The notes beneath the pieces were generated by a model, which was given only the letters and a program-made list of their open reading frames with translations, did not search any database and was not told the DNA's origin. The translations under genes and the position numbers were made by a program. Source: Candidatus Acidulodesulfobacterium acidiphilum (GTDB lineage: Bacteria > SZUA-79 > Acidulodesulfobacterales > Acidulodesulfobacteraceae). Taken from it: a stretch of 64,000 nucleotides of DNA. The stretch spans positions 48,851 to 112,850 of the forward strand of contig SHMQ01000005.1 in NCBI GenBank assembly GCA_008534395.1, read 5' to 3'. Below are positions 41,881 to 50,952 of this stretch, piece after piece. Numbering within the stretch: the first letter of the stretch is position 1; each line of letters starts with the position of its first letter.

Positions 41881-42433
41881 GCTCTAATTTCTTTTTTTTC
41901 TTAAGCGAAGCGTTATATAAGGAGCGTTTTAACGGAGAAACTTTATCTATAAATAAAATTCCGTCGAGATGGTCTATCTCATGCTGAAAAGCAATAGAAA
42001 GCAAATCTTTTGCTTCCATGACGAACTCGTTTCCTGAAATATCGTATGCTTTGACTTTTATTTCAAAAAACCTATCGACGTCTGCGTTAAAACCGGGGAT
42101 GGAGAGACATCCTTCTTCATAAGTCGTCTTTCCTTCCTTAAATATTATTTCCGGATTTACGGCTATTATTAAGTCTTTATTTGCCGTAAGAATAATATCT
42201 TCGTCGAGCGAAAACGATATTTCCTTATCTTTTTTTCTGGCTAAGTCTAAAACTATTATGCGTTTATTTATACCCGCCTGCGTAGCCGCAAGCCCGATAC
42301 CGTCCGCTTTATACATGGTATAAACCAAACTTTTAATCAAAGGAATATTGTTTTTAATATCGCTGATTTCAAGCGGATTTGCTTTAATCCTCAATTTTGG
42401 GTCGGGATATTTTAAGATATTTAAAAATTCCAT
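41867..42433 (-). CDS. def: Peptide deformylase
   Basis: 188 residues with all three motifs: G45-I-G-L-A-A-T-Q52, EGCLS with metal ligand C109, and QHEIDHLDG with ligands H151, H155 and catalytic E152. It removes the N-formyl group from nascent proteins. The insertion between motifs 1 and 2 (about 62-100) is slightly longer than in E. coli Def. It overlaps fmt by 14 bp and starts the def-fmt-DUF116 operon. Confidence 0.97.
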   Translation of the reverse strand: MEFLNILKYPDPKLRIKANPLEISDIKNNIPLIKSLVYTMYKADGIGLAATQAGINKRIIVLDLARKKDKEISFSLDEDIILTANKDLIIAVNPEIIFKEGKTTYEEGCLSIPGFNADVDRFFEIKVKAYDISGNEFVMEAKDLLSIAFQHEIDHLDGILFIDKVSPLKRSLYNASLKKKKKLEHAAS

Positions 42434-42476
42434 TGCCGAAATTAACGCGTAACCTCCATTATATATATTTTATCAC

Positions 42477-43058
42477 TTATTTTATTTTGTTAAAATTGAT
42501 ACTTTTTTGATAAATGATACTTTTTTGATAAATTACAAGTCCGTGAAGAGTGAGAGGAAGATTATATAAGTGTTCCGTAGCCGCGTTAGGCAATCCTTTC
42601 TTAACCGGTCTTGGCGGCACTTTTAAAGCGGCAAATCCGGCCGGAATCTTTTTTCTTTTGACTCTCAAAAGCGGACCGTGTTTAAGAGGACGCGGTATCT
42701 CGTTTTGTGGAGTAATAACATACATTCCGTTAATTTTTGCCGATTCAAACCATATGCCGTTAGCCCAGTAATAATATTTTTTTTTATAAAAATAATAAAC
42801 CTTTTGATTTTTTTTGTTTATATACGCTTTTAAATTTTTAGAAATTTTAAGCATTATATACATCTTTCCTTCAGTGTAATATTTCTTTTTTTTGTTTTTC
42901 TTAAATGCAGACGAACGCCCGTTTAATACCGAAGCAGAAAATGCCGAACACTTCGCGGACGGCATAGCATAAAATGACGCCGAAATTAAAAATACCGATA
43001 CGGCAGCCGCAAAAAACAAAAAGTATTTCAAAGGTCTATCCGTCCGACGTTTATACAT
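42477..43058 (-). CDS. Secreted basic hypothetical protein
   Basis: 193 residues with a signal anchor (about 12-32), followed by Tyr/Lys-rich sequence with alternating aromatic and basic residues (YYTEGKMYIM, YYFYKKKYYYWANG) and then PRPLKHGPLLRVKRKK. The C-terminal 25 residues end in the duplicated KSIIYQKS, from a 17-base tandem repeat at 42496-42535. No family is recognised; a beta-strand repeat protein of the envelope, similar in style to small periplasmic YSIRK-less surface proteins, is possible. It precedes def at 43 bp on the same strand. Confidence 0.55.
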   Translation of the reverse strand: MYKRRTDRPLKYFLFFAAAVSVFLISASFYAMPSAKCSAFSASVLNGRSSAFKKNKKKKYYTEGKMYIMLKISKNLKAYINKKNQKVYYFYKKKYYYWANGIWFESAKINGMYVITPQNEIPRPLKHGPLLRVKRKKIPAGFAALKVPPRPVKKGLPNAATEHLYNLPLTLHGLVIYQKSIIYQKSINFNKIK

Positions 43059-43180
43059 CTTTAACCTCTCAATTTAATATTAATATTTTATTTTTTATTT
43101 ATTTTATTTACTTTTATTATATACATTATTGACGGTAAAAATCAATTTTTATATTTTTTCAATATTTTTCAATATTTTTC

Positions 43181-43210
43181 TTGACTTTATATTTGAATTA
43201 GATATATAAA
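43181..43210 (+). promoter_or_regulatory. Promoter of the second usp gene
   Basis: TTGACT (43181-43186) and TATAAA (43205-43210) with an 18-base spacer, 49 bp before the ATG of the Usp. Two copies of AATATTTTTC lie just upstream (43161-43180), possibly an activator site or UP element. Confidence 0.65.
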
Positions 43211-43258
43211 TATTAAGATATAAAATAAGTCAAATTTTAAATAAAAAGGAGAGATTAA

Positions 43259-43705
43259 ATGTTTAAAAAAATTTTATGCCCCGTCGATTTCAGCGACACG
43301 TCAATGGATGCCGCAAATAACGCAATTCAATTTGCTTCCGAAATTAAAGCGGAAATAACTTTTGTGCATGTTGTAGATATTCAAACTTTGCAAAATATAG
43401 CGGATTTATCGGGCGGGGGCATAAACGATTTGGATCTTTTAGTCGAAGAAGAAAAACCGGTATTAAGCAAACTGAAAGACGAAGCCGAAAAAAGAGGCGT
43501 AAAAGTTAATACCGTTTTGACGCACGGCGAACCGGTAAACGTAGTTTTAAACGAAATTAAATCAGGAGGATTCGACCTCATAGTTATGGGAACGCACGGG
43601 AAAAAGGGGCTGACAAGGTTGGTTCTAGGTTCTATGGCTGAAAGTATAGTAAGGCAGTCGCAAATTCCGGTACTTTTATATCATTGCACCGGAGAAAAAT
43701 GCTGA
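43259..43705 (+). CDS. uspA: Universal stress protein with ATP-binding motif
   Basis: 148 residues with a complete Usp fold. The ATP-binding motif G-T-H-G-K-K-G-x6-G-S (GTHGKKGLTRLVLGSMAE) lies at about 118-135. It starts with KKILCPVDFSDTS, as in many deltaproteobacterial Usps, and ends near HCTGEKC. AAAGGAGA precedes the ATG and a -35/-10 pair lies upstream. It is transcribed alone, ended by a hairpin at 43781-43818. Confidence 0.93.
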   Translation: MFKKILCPVDFSDTSMDAANNAIQFASEIKAEITFVHVVDIQTLQNIADLSGGGINDLDLLVEEEKPVLSKLKDEAEKRGVKVNTVLTHGEPVNVVLNEIKSGGFDLIVMGTHGKKGLTRLVLGSMAESIVRQSQIPVLLYHCTGEKC

Positions 43706-43780
43706 AGCTTAAATAATTACGTAAAATATCTTCAAATTTTTAAACATCGTATAATATATAATAATAAAAAATAAAAATAA

Positions 43781-43818
43781 ATGGAGGACGTAACGCATAT
43801 TTTTTTTACGGCCTCCAT
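43781..43818. terminator. Hairpin terminator between usp and selenoprotein gene
   Basis: Stem 43781-43793 with 43806-43818 (ATGGAGG-CGTAA type, one mismatch) and a T-run on the plus strand. It lies 76 bp after usp and 48 bp after the convergent selenoprotein gene, so it may serve both. Confidence 0.75.
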
Positions 43819-43865
43819 TTTTATATACAGCAATAAGATTTAATTCTATAGATTATATCTTAATT

Positions 43866-44519
43866 TTATTGCTGATTAGCATACCCTTCCATAACTTTAC
43901 CTAGAAAAACCGATTCTGGAACCGCACCCACAACTTCGGCGGATTCGTTCATTACCGTTTTAGGTACGCTGAAAACCTCATATTTATCTGAAAGATTAGG
44001 AAATTCTTGAATTTCTATTACGTCTGACGTAATATTTTCGTTAGCTATAGCAAAACTGTGCGCAAGAACCGCCGCCGGCGGACAATGAGGTCAGGTAGGA
44101 GTTACAAATACCTGAATATTATACGGCTTTATAATTTCTTTTAATTTTTCGATAGTTTTTTCCGACAAGCCGGTTTCTTTAGTAGAAACATTGATTATGC
44201 CGTTTACTAAAGTCATAAATTCATGGCCTGCCGGCATTCCGTAAAATCTTACTCCGTAATCTTTATCGCCTTCGATAACTATAGCCGGAGTTCTTTTTAT
44301 TCCGTAAAGTTTAACTTTATCGGTATCTTTGTCAAAGTCGTATTCTTCTAAACTTAATTTATCGCTTAATCCCACAACCTCCGCAAGTATATCTTTGACT
44401 TCCTTGCAATAAAGGCAAGCGTCTTCGGCTTTAAAAAAAATTAACTTAACGTTATTTTTTAATTTTTCGTTAAAATCTTTTTTCAGGAACTCGGCATCCT
44501 GTTCGCTTAATAGAGGCAT
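43866..44519 (-). CDS. Selenocysteine-containing protein disulfide oxidoreductase (PDO, two Trx-fold units)
   Basis: 217 residues when UGA at 44091-44093 is read as selenocysteine (U143). The N-terminal unit has C35-L-Y-C38 and cis-Pro in RTPAIVI; the C-terminal unit has U143-P-H-C146 (TPT-U-PHCP), the UxxC form of the CPYC/CPHC active site, followed by FSVPKTV as cis-Pro motif and GAVPESVFL, so a fully sensible PDO/glutaredoxin-like protein. The frame is open to TAA at 43866. A hairpin fitting a bacterial SECIS lies right after the UGA. Annotators would cut it at 142 residues. PDO exchanges disulfides in the cytoplasm; Sec would raise its reducing power. selABCD are not in the window. Confidence 0.9.
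44069..44093 (-). promoter_or_regulatory. Candidate SECIS element directly after UGA
   Basis: On the minus strand, from the UGA the RNA reads 9 bases and then CCGCC-GGC-GGCGG: a 5-bp GC stem with a 3-base apical loop containing G, starting 12 bases and centred about 18 bases after the UGA. Bacterial SECIS hairpins lie within about 15-40 bases and present G in the loop, so spacing and sequence fit. It is inside the coding region, in the PPAAV codons. Confidence 0.7.
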
Positions 44520-44636
44520 TTTTTCTCCTTTTTTTTATTTGCTAAATTTTAATTTATACCTTATATATTATATAATTTTTGATACTTATTTACAAATATT
44601 TATTGATTTTTTTTTATAATATGATATAAATATAAC

Positions 44637-45338
44637 ATGCAGCCAAAATTACATAACTATTGCATAGATAAAACGTTTGAACTTCTTTACAACGATTCTA
44701 AATTAAGCGTTATCGATACCCTTCTCGATAATAGAATTTCCGGCATTAAAGCGGAAGAAAGAATCAATCTTATGCATCACGGCTCATACATAATAGACAG
44801 GCTTGCTATAAAAAAATTAAGGGTTCACTGGTTCGGCGGACACTACCTTTATCCTCATTCGCATGCCGGATATATAAGAGGTTTTTCCGACGCCGGAACA
44901 AAATGCGTTCAGCTTTTTAATATAGCGTTAAAAGATTGGGAGAAAGGCAGATTTAAAAAATCGTTTATAAATCTCGGAGGAGCGGTTCATCTTGTACAGG
45001 ATTTATGCATCCCTTTCCATACTACTAATCTTGCTCTAAAAAAACACGTACTTTTTGAAAGATGGATGTCTTCGCACTATTTGGAAACAGATTTAAAATT
45101 AGAAAAAGGCATATATAAATTTAAACCCCTAAAAGGACATTACAGAGACGCGCATCCTTTCGGATGGGTGGATTATAACGCCCATAATTCTTCGCTTTAT
45201 TTACCCGAATTGCTGTATGCAAAAACTAAATTAGAATATTTTAACGCAATGAACAGAATTTTACCGGAAGCCGTAAAAACTTCGGCAGGTTTTCTGGAAC
45301 TTTTCGCAAATAAAGCCGTGAAACTGCAAAAGAGCTAA
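44637..45338 (+). CDS. Zinc-dependent phospholipase C / S1-P1-like protein
   Basis: 233 residues. All-helical sequence with metal-type histidines: LMHHGS (about 42), HSHAGY (about 78), the signature GGAVHLVQDLCIPFHTTN (about 114-131) typical of bacterial zinc-dependent phospholipase C and S1/P1 nuclease folds. No signal peptide is visible and the N-terminal Trp ligand is not obvious, unlike the secreted enzymes, so this may be a cytoplasmic relative with a different substrate. It is a separate transcript next to the selenoprotein gene. Confidence 0.65.
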   Translation: MQPKLHNYCIDKTFELLYNDSKLSVIDTLLDNRISGIKAEERINLMHHGSYIIDRLAIKKLRVHWFGGHYLYPHSHAGYIRGFSDAGTKCVQLFNIALKDWEKGRFKKSFINLGGAVHLVQDLCIPFHTTNLALKKHVLFERWMSSHYLETDLKLEKGIYKFKPLKGHYRDAHPFGWVDYNAHNSSLYLPELLYAKTKLEYFNAMNRILPEAVKTSAGFLELFANKAVKLQKS

Positions 45339-45390
45339 ATAAGCAATATATCTGCAAACAAATAATAAGTCCAAAAATATATAAACAACA

Positions 45391-46584
45391 GTGTTAGAAA
45401 AAAATCAGACAGCTTTCTTATCAATAAACGAAAATTTTAGCGTTAATCCGCGATATGACGAAATTCACGGCGGAAATATTATCGATTACGGATACGAAAG
45501 CGGCATAATCGATTTTTCCGCCAACATAAACCCTCTTGGATTAAGTCCAAAAGCATCCGAAATTTTAAAAGATTTTAATAAATTAAAATTTTTTACGGAA
45601 AATTATCCAAAAAACTATCCGGAACCTTTCGTTAACGCCTTATCGTTTTATCACGGCGTAGAAAAACAGTTTATATGCGAGGGCGCAGGAGCTTCCGAAC
45701 TTATATTTAATATTACCGCTCGGTTAAATCCTAAAAACGTAATCATTGTAGAACCTTCATTTTATGAATATGAAAGAGCCGCTCTTTCAAAACTTCAAAA
45801 ATCTAAAATTTTTCATATTAATACTTATTTATCGGAAAATTTTGAATTAAAAGAAAAAAGTTTATCTAAACTAATTAACTGCATAAGCGAAAACATCGTC
45901 GAAAACGATGTCGTATTCATAGCAAACCCTTCAAATCCGGCGGGAAATATAACCCCGCTTCAAACCATAATAAAAATACTAAAAAAACTTAAAGAAAAAA
46001 AAGCTTTTTTAATATTAGACGAATCCTTTATGGATTTTTGCGAAGATTTTTCGGCAAAACATCTGATTGCCGGAACAAGTTTGGACGATAAAAAATTAGA
46101 CGGCACGTATAAATTTGATAATTTAATAATAATAAGGTCTATGACTAAGTTTTTTGCGATGCCGGGACTCAGGATAGGCTACGCATTTGCAAAACCGTTT
46201 TTGGCAAAACTTCTTTCGGAAACGTCCATTCCTTGGAAAATTACGTCTCTATCCGAGCAGATAGCTTATTTATCAATCTGCGACGACGATTATATTTTAC
46301 GCTCCAGACTGTTAATTAAAGAGTTAAGAAAAGATTTTGAAAATAAATTAAAAAAAATTAGGTTTTTAAGAATAATACCCGGTTCGGCAAACTTTTTTTT
46401 AATCAAAATAACCAATGAAAGTTTAAATGCAAAAAATCTAAAGAATTATCTTCTCGAATGCGGTATTTTAATAAGAAACTGCGGTAATTACAGAGGTTTA
46501 AACGACAAATATTTCAGGATAGCCGTAAGAAAAAAATCTGAAAACGACTATTTCATAAGCCGGTTAAAAAAAATAAAATTTTAA
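45391..46584 (+). CDS. cobD: Threonine-phosphate decarboxylase (CobD-like)
   Basis: 397-residue class-I aminotransferase-fold PLP enzyme from GTG 45391. Motifs are HGGNIIDYGYESG and FSANINPLGLSPKA, as in CobD of cobalamin synthesis (cleaves L-threonine O-3-phosphate to aminopropanol phosphate), NPSNPAGN, the PLP-binding SMTKFFAMPGLRIGY (Lys near 258) and the RNCGNYRGLNDKYFRIAVR end. HisC is the close relative, but the first motif favours CobD. No other cobalamin genes are next to it. The ribosome binding site is weak. Confidence 0.82.
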   Translation: MLEKNQTAFLSINENFSVNPRYDEIHGGNIIDYGYESGIIDFSANINPLGLSPKASEILKDFNKLKFFTENYPKNYPEPFVNALSFYHGVEKQFICEGAGASELIFNITARLNPKNVIIVEPSFYEYERAALSKLQKSKIFHINTYLSENFELKEKSLSKLINCISENIVENDVVFIANPSNPAGNITPLQTIIKILKKLKEKKAFLILDESFMDFCEDFSAKHLIAGTSLDDKKLDGTYKFDNLIIIRSMTKFFAMPGLRIGYAFAKPFLAKLLSETSIPWKITSLSEQIAYLSICDDDYILRSRLLIKELRKDFENKLKKIRFLRIIPGSANFFLIKITNESLNAKNLKNYLLECGILIRNCGNYRGLNDKYFRIAVRKKSENDYFISRLKKIKF

Positions 46585-46604
46585 ATTAACGGGCGTTAAT
46601 GATT

Positions 46605-48671
46605 TTAAGAATGAAAATAATCGTAAATATTTTTTGCCGTCGTTTTATTTACGCCTTCTACCGCCGTAAGCTCTTCTACGGAAGATTTTTTTATTCTCTC
46701 TATGCTTCCAAGCTCTTTTATTAAATTGCCGTAAATTTTTTTACCTACTCCGTCTATATTTAGCAAGTCGGAAGTAATCAGGGACTTTGTCTTAATTTTA
46801 GAAAAATAAGAGACGGCAAACCTGTGCGCCTCGTCTCTTAATCTCATAAGCATTATTATCGGTTCTTTATTTTTACCGAAATTAACCTCGTTTTTCCTGT
46901 TAGGAAGATAAATTTTATCGATGCCGCCTTTTTCGTAAGGGTCTATTTTGCTTTTTAAATTTTTATAATTAGAGCCGGTATTACTATTATAACCATTGTA
47001 ACCGTCTTTTGATTTTGCTATTGCAATAAGAGCCGGCATATCTTCTTTTTTTATATTCTCCGCATCCGTAAACTCTTTAGCCGCTTTTACGAGAACGTTA
47101 AGCTGTCCTTTTCCTCCGTCAACCATAATGACGTCGGGAAGAGGGTCTTTGCCCGACGCGGCGCCTTTAAAACGTCTGCTTAACGCTTCGTACATCATGG
47201 CATAATCGTCCGGCGTATTTTTGGTTTGAATTCTGTAACGCCTATATAAAGAAGTATCTTTTTCGCCGTTTTTCAAAACGGCTTTTGAAGCAACGGCGTA
47301 TGTACCGGAAATATTGGATATATCGAAACATTCTATAATTTCGGGAGTTTTGTTTAAGCGTAAAATATCTTTCAATAATAGCAGTTTTTTAAAATTAACG
47401 TTATCTTTATTGCGGAGGTAATGTCCTTTATTTACATCTTTATAATTAACTTCTCCAGCGGATTCGGCATTTTCTGCACTTTCATAAGCGGATATGGCAG
47501 TCGGCGCAATGCCTCCCTCAGAATCTCCTCCGTTTTTTTCAAAAAAATTCTTTTTAGCGTTTTCGTAAGCCATAACGACAATGGTATCATATCTGTTCTT
47601 ATTTCTTTTTAAATTTTCCGGATCTATAATTTTAACTTTCTTGCCGGAATATTTTTTAATATACTCGGAAAGGCTTTTTTTATTTTCTTCGTCAATTTTC
47701 ACGGGAACAAATATCTCGTCGGGAATATCGGCGTTAATTTCTAAATTTTTAACGTAGTACCTGTCCAAAAAGGCCGAAAGCATTTCGGCTTCCCTAAGAT
47801 AAACATTTTTGAAAAAGAAATTTTTCGTACCGGTAACCCTGCCGTTTCTAATAATAAGGACGGTTATATCTATTTTGTCGTTTTGCATATAAAAACCTGC
47901 CGCATCTATATCTTTTTCTTCGTTAAACACTACCGCCTGTTTTTCGTTGATTTTAATTATAGCGTTTATCTTATCCCTTAATTTTATCGCCGCCTCAAAA
48001 TTTAATTCCTTTACGTGTTTATCCATCGACCGTTTCATGTCTCTTATTAACTGCCTGTTTTTACCCCTTAAAAGCAGTATTATACCCTCTATAGATTTTT
48101 TGTAGGCGTTAATATCGACAAAGCCGCAGCACGGTCCCGAACACCTTTTTATTTGATAATAAAGACAGGGTTTTTTCTTTGCGGCGCAGGAATTAAACTT
48201 ATTATCGGTACAAGTCCGCATTTTAAAAATCCTGTTGACGGTTTTTATGGTCTCGTTTACGGCAAAAGCGCTGGAATAAGGGCCGAAATAAAGCCCGTCG
48301 CCTTTTTTAAAACTTCTCGTTTTGATTATAAATGGGAAACCGGTTTTAGAATCGGCTATTTTTATATAAGGGTATGATTTATCGTCTTTAAGGCTTATGT
48401 TGTATTTAGGCTTATATTGCTTAATAAGTGTGTTTTCGAGTAAAAACGCCTCTAGTTCGTTGCCTGAAATTATAGTTTCTATGTCGTTTATTTTTGAAAC
48501 TAAATGTTCCGTTTTTACGCCTGTATTTTTGCCGGAAAAATACTGGGAAACTCTTTTTTTTAAATTTTTTGCTTTCCCTACGTAAATAACGTCGCCGTCG
48601 GCATTTTTCATAATATAAACGCCCGGCGAACTCGAAATACCTTTAATCTTGGCAAACAAATTTTCGTTCAT
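46605..48671 (-). CDS. uvrC: Excinuclease ABC subunit C
   Basis: 688 residues: N-terminal GIY-YIG nuclease (SSPGVYIMKNADGDVIYVGK, residues 14-33), UVR helix that binds UvrB (about 207-240: KRSMDKHVKELNFEAAIKL), RNase H-like C-terminal nuclease with the DGGKGQL motif and a final helix-hairpin-helix pair (LLNIDGVGKKIYGNLI, GVNKTTAKNIY). A charged insertion (about 385-420, AESAGEV) is specific to this protein. Performs the dual incision in nucleotide excision repair with UvrA and the adjacent UvrB. Confidence 0.97.
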   Translation of the reverse strand: MNENLFAKIKGISSSPGVYIMKNADGDVIYVGKAKNLKKRVSQYFSGKNTGVKTEHLVSKINDIETIISGNELEAFLLENTLIKQYKPKYNISLKDDKSYPYIKIADSKTGFPFIIKTRSFKKGDGLYFGPYSSAFAVNETIKTVNRIFKMRTCTDNKFNSCAAKKKPCLYYQIKRCSGPCCGFVDINAYKKSIEGIILLLRGKNRQLIRDMKRSMDKHVKELNFEAAIKLRDKINAIIKINEKQAVVFNEEKDIDAAGFYMQNDKIDITVLIIRNGRVTGTKNFFFKNVYLREAEMLSAFLDRYYVKNLEINADIPDEIFVPVKIDEENKKSLSEYIKKYSGKKVKIIDPENLKRNKNRYDTIVVMAYENAKKNFFEKNGGDSEGGIAPTAISAYESAENAESAGEVNYKDVNKGHYLRNKDNVNFKKLLLLKDILRLNKTPEIIECFDISNISGTYAVASKAVLKNGEKDTSLYRRYRIQTKNTPDDYAMMYEALSRRFKGAASGKDPLPDVIMVDGGKGQLNVLVKAAKEFTDAENIKKEDMPALIAIAKSKDGYNGYNSNTGSNYKNLKSKIDPYEKGGIDKIYLPNRKNEVNFGKNKEPIIMLMRLRDEAHRFAVSYFSKIKTKSLITSDLLNIDGVGKKIYGNLIKELGSIERIKKSSVEELTAVEGVNKTTAKNIYDYFHS

Positions 48672-48773
48672 AATGAAAAAATACAGATAATATATACAAA
48701 TATATCCTTTTGAATCATAATTAGAAAAAAATAATTTTCCAACGGCAATTTTTAGATAAGGATAATGCTAAAC

Positions 48774-50777
48774 TTAAACTTTATCCATTAAAAGCATATT
48801 TTTTTTAATATTGCGGATTTCGTCCCTGATATGCGCCGCTTCTTCAAAATTAAGCTCTTTTACGGCTTTTTTCATTTTTTTTGTTAAATTTTTAATAAGT
48901 TTTTCGGCTTCTTTAGGGTCTATTATCAGAGGCGAATTTTCGTCGAAACCGTCGGATAAATCTATGTAGTCCTGCTCAAATATCGTAGTCAACAGTCCGG
49001 CGATATTTTTTTTAACGGTTGTCGGCGTAATATTGTTTTCTTTATTAAATGTTTCCTGAATTTTCCTTCTTCGCTCCGTTTCGGAAATTGCAAATTTCAT
49101 AGAATCGGTGATATTATTCCCGTAAAGTATTACTTTTCCCTTAATATTTCTTGCCGCCCTGCCAATAGTCTGAATCAATGATGTTTTGGAACGCAAAAAA
49201 CCTTCTTTATCGGCATCTAAAATTCCGATTAATTCGACTTCTGGAATATCCAGCCCCTCCCTCAGAAGGTTTATGCCGACGAGCACGTCGAATTCTCCAA
49301 GCCTTAACTCTCTTATGATTTTAAATCTTTCGAGCGAATCTATATCGGAGTGAAGATATTTTGCCTTTATGCCGCTGTCTATAAGAAATTCGGAAAGGTC
49401 TTCCGACATCCTTTTGGTAAGCGTGGTAACGAGCGCCCTGCCGCCTCCCGCGACCGTTTTTTTTATTTCCCCTATAATGTCGTCCACCTGATTTGTTTCG
49501 GGTCTTACTTCGACTTCAGGGTCTATTAATCCTGTAGGCCGTATTATCTGCTCTACCACCTGCGAACTCACACTAAGTTCGTAGTCTGCCGGAGTCGCAG
49601 AAACAAAAATAAGATTTTTTATATGCGACGAAAATTCCTCGAAATTAAGCGGGCGGTTGTCTAAAGCGCACGGCAGCCTGAAACCGTACTCCACCAAAGT
49701 AGATTTTCTTGAAATATCTCCGTTATACATCCCCTTGATTTGCGGAACGCTGACGTGGGATTCGTCTATCATTATTATAAAATCTTCGGGAAAATAATCC
49801 AAAAGCGTAGGCGGCGGTTCCCCTTTTTTTCTTCCCGTCAAATGCCTCGAATAATTTTCTATACCGGAACAATAGCCCATCTCCTGCATCATCTCAAGAT
49901 CGTACATCGTCCGCTGTTCCAGCCTCTGGGCTTCTACAAGTTTGCCGAGCGCTTTAAGCTCCATAAGCCTTTCTTTTAATTCTTCTTTTATTGTTTTAAC
50001 CGCGCTTTTCATCGTAACTTCGTCCGCCACGTAATGAGAAGCCGGATATATAGCAACTTTGGAAAGCCTGCGGATTATAACCCCTCTTAACGGGTCTATT
50101 TCTGCAATGGTCGAAACTTCGTTGCCGAAAAATTCTATTCTTATGGCGACTTCTTCTTCGTATGCCGGAAAAACATCGACGATATCCCCTCTCACCCTGA
50201 ACGTTCCGCGGTGAAAATCGATATCGTTTCTTTCGTATCTTATGTCGGTCAGTTTGTCTAAAACGTCGCTTAAGTTTATCTCGTCGCCTTTTTTCACCTC
50301 AATCAGCATATTGGCGTAACTTTCAGGCGAACCTAATCCGTAAATGCAGGATACCGACGCAATAACTATAACATCCCGTCTGGAAAGGATAGAACGGGTA
50401 GCGGAATGTTTCATTTTATCTATCTGGTCGTTAATAGCCGAATCTTTTTCTATATAAAGGTCTTTAGACGGAACATACGCTTCAGGCTGGTAATAATCGT
50501 AATAGCTTATAAAAAATTCTACGGCGTTTTCCGGAAATAAGGATTTAAATTCGGAATAAAGCTGTCCTGCGAGGGTTTTATTGGGCGCTATTATAAGAGC
50601 AGGTCTTTGCAGTTCTTTTATGATGTTAGCCATCGTAAAAGTCTTTCCTGAGCCTGTTACGCCCAATAGCGTCTGATACCGAAAATTTTTCTTTTCTATT
50701 CCGTCCGTTAACGCTTTAATCGCAACGGGCTGATCGCCTGCAGGAGTGTTTTCGGAAACAAGATTAAATAAATCCAT
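48774..50777 (-). CDS. uvrB: Excinuclease ABC subunit B
   Basis: 667 residues with Walker A GVTGSGKT (39-46), the beta-hairpin [14 protein letters not shown] that grips damaged DNA, the DESH box MIDESHVS, helicase motifs V/VI ([20 protein letters not shown]) and the UVR C-terminal helix ([18 protein letters not shown]) which docks UvrC. Complete for the family. It is 103 bp upstream of uvrC in the same direction, a probable operon, and no LexA box is visible upstream. A structured inverted repeat follows the promoter side. Confidence 0.98.
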   Translation of the reverse strand: MDLFNLVSENTPAGDQPVAIKALTDGIEKKNFRYQTLLGVTGSGKTFTMANIIKELQRPALIIAPNKTLAGQLYSEFKSLFPENAVEFFISYYDYYQPEAYVPSKDLYIEKDSAINDQIDKMKHSATRSILSRRDVIVIASVSCIYGLGSPESYANMLIEVKKGDEINLSDVLDKLTDIRYERNDIDFHRGTFRVRGDIVDVFPAYEEEVAIRIEFFGNEVSTIAEIDPLRGVIIRRLSKVAIYPASHYVADEVTMKSAVKTIKEELKERLMELKALGKLVEAQRLEQRTMYDLEMMQEMGYCSGIENYSRHLTGRKKGEPPPTLLDYFPEDFIIMIDESHVSVPQIKGMYNGDISRKSTLVEYGFRLPCALDNRPLNFEEFSSHIKNLIFVSATPADYELSVSSQVVEQIIRPTGLIDPEVEVRPETNQVDDIIGEIKKTVAGGGRALVTTLTKRMSEDLSEFLIDSGIKAKYLHSDIDSLERFKIIRELRLGEFDVLVGINLLREGLDIPEVELIGILDADKEGFLRSKTSLIQTIGRAARNIKGKVILYGNNITDSMKFAISETERRRKIQETFNKENNITPTTVKKNIAGLLTTIFEQDYIDLSDGFDENSPLIIDPKEAEKLIKNLTKKMKKAVKELNFEEAAHIRDEIRNIKKNMLLMDKV

Positions 50778-50827
50778 AATGCTTTATTATAACATTTTTG
50801 GCGGTTTTAAAACAGAAGAGGAATTTG

Positions 50828-50943
50828 CCCAAAATTGCCGATAGAAAATTTCTTTTCTGGATGAGCCGTCTAAATATCGACGGCTCATCCAGAATTTATA
50901 ATATGTTGAAACAGTTTCAAAGATTTCTATCGGCAAATTTGGG
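50828..50943. repeat. Nested inverted repeat between uvrB and rmuC
   Basis: Outer arms 50835-50847 and 50924-50936 (TTGCCGATAGAAA/TTTCTATCGGCAA) with extended CCCAAA/TTTGGG ends; inner perfect 15-bp hairpin 50856-50870 with 50879-50893 (GATGAGCCGTC stem, 8-base loop); a third small palindrome at 50906-50920. The whole folds as a cruciform-like RNA. It may be the rmuC terminator or a MITE. No coding potential. Confidence 0.6.
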
Positions 50944-50952
50944 ATTTAGGAT

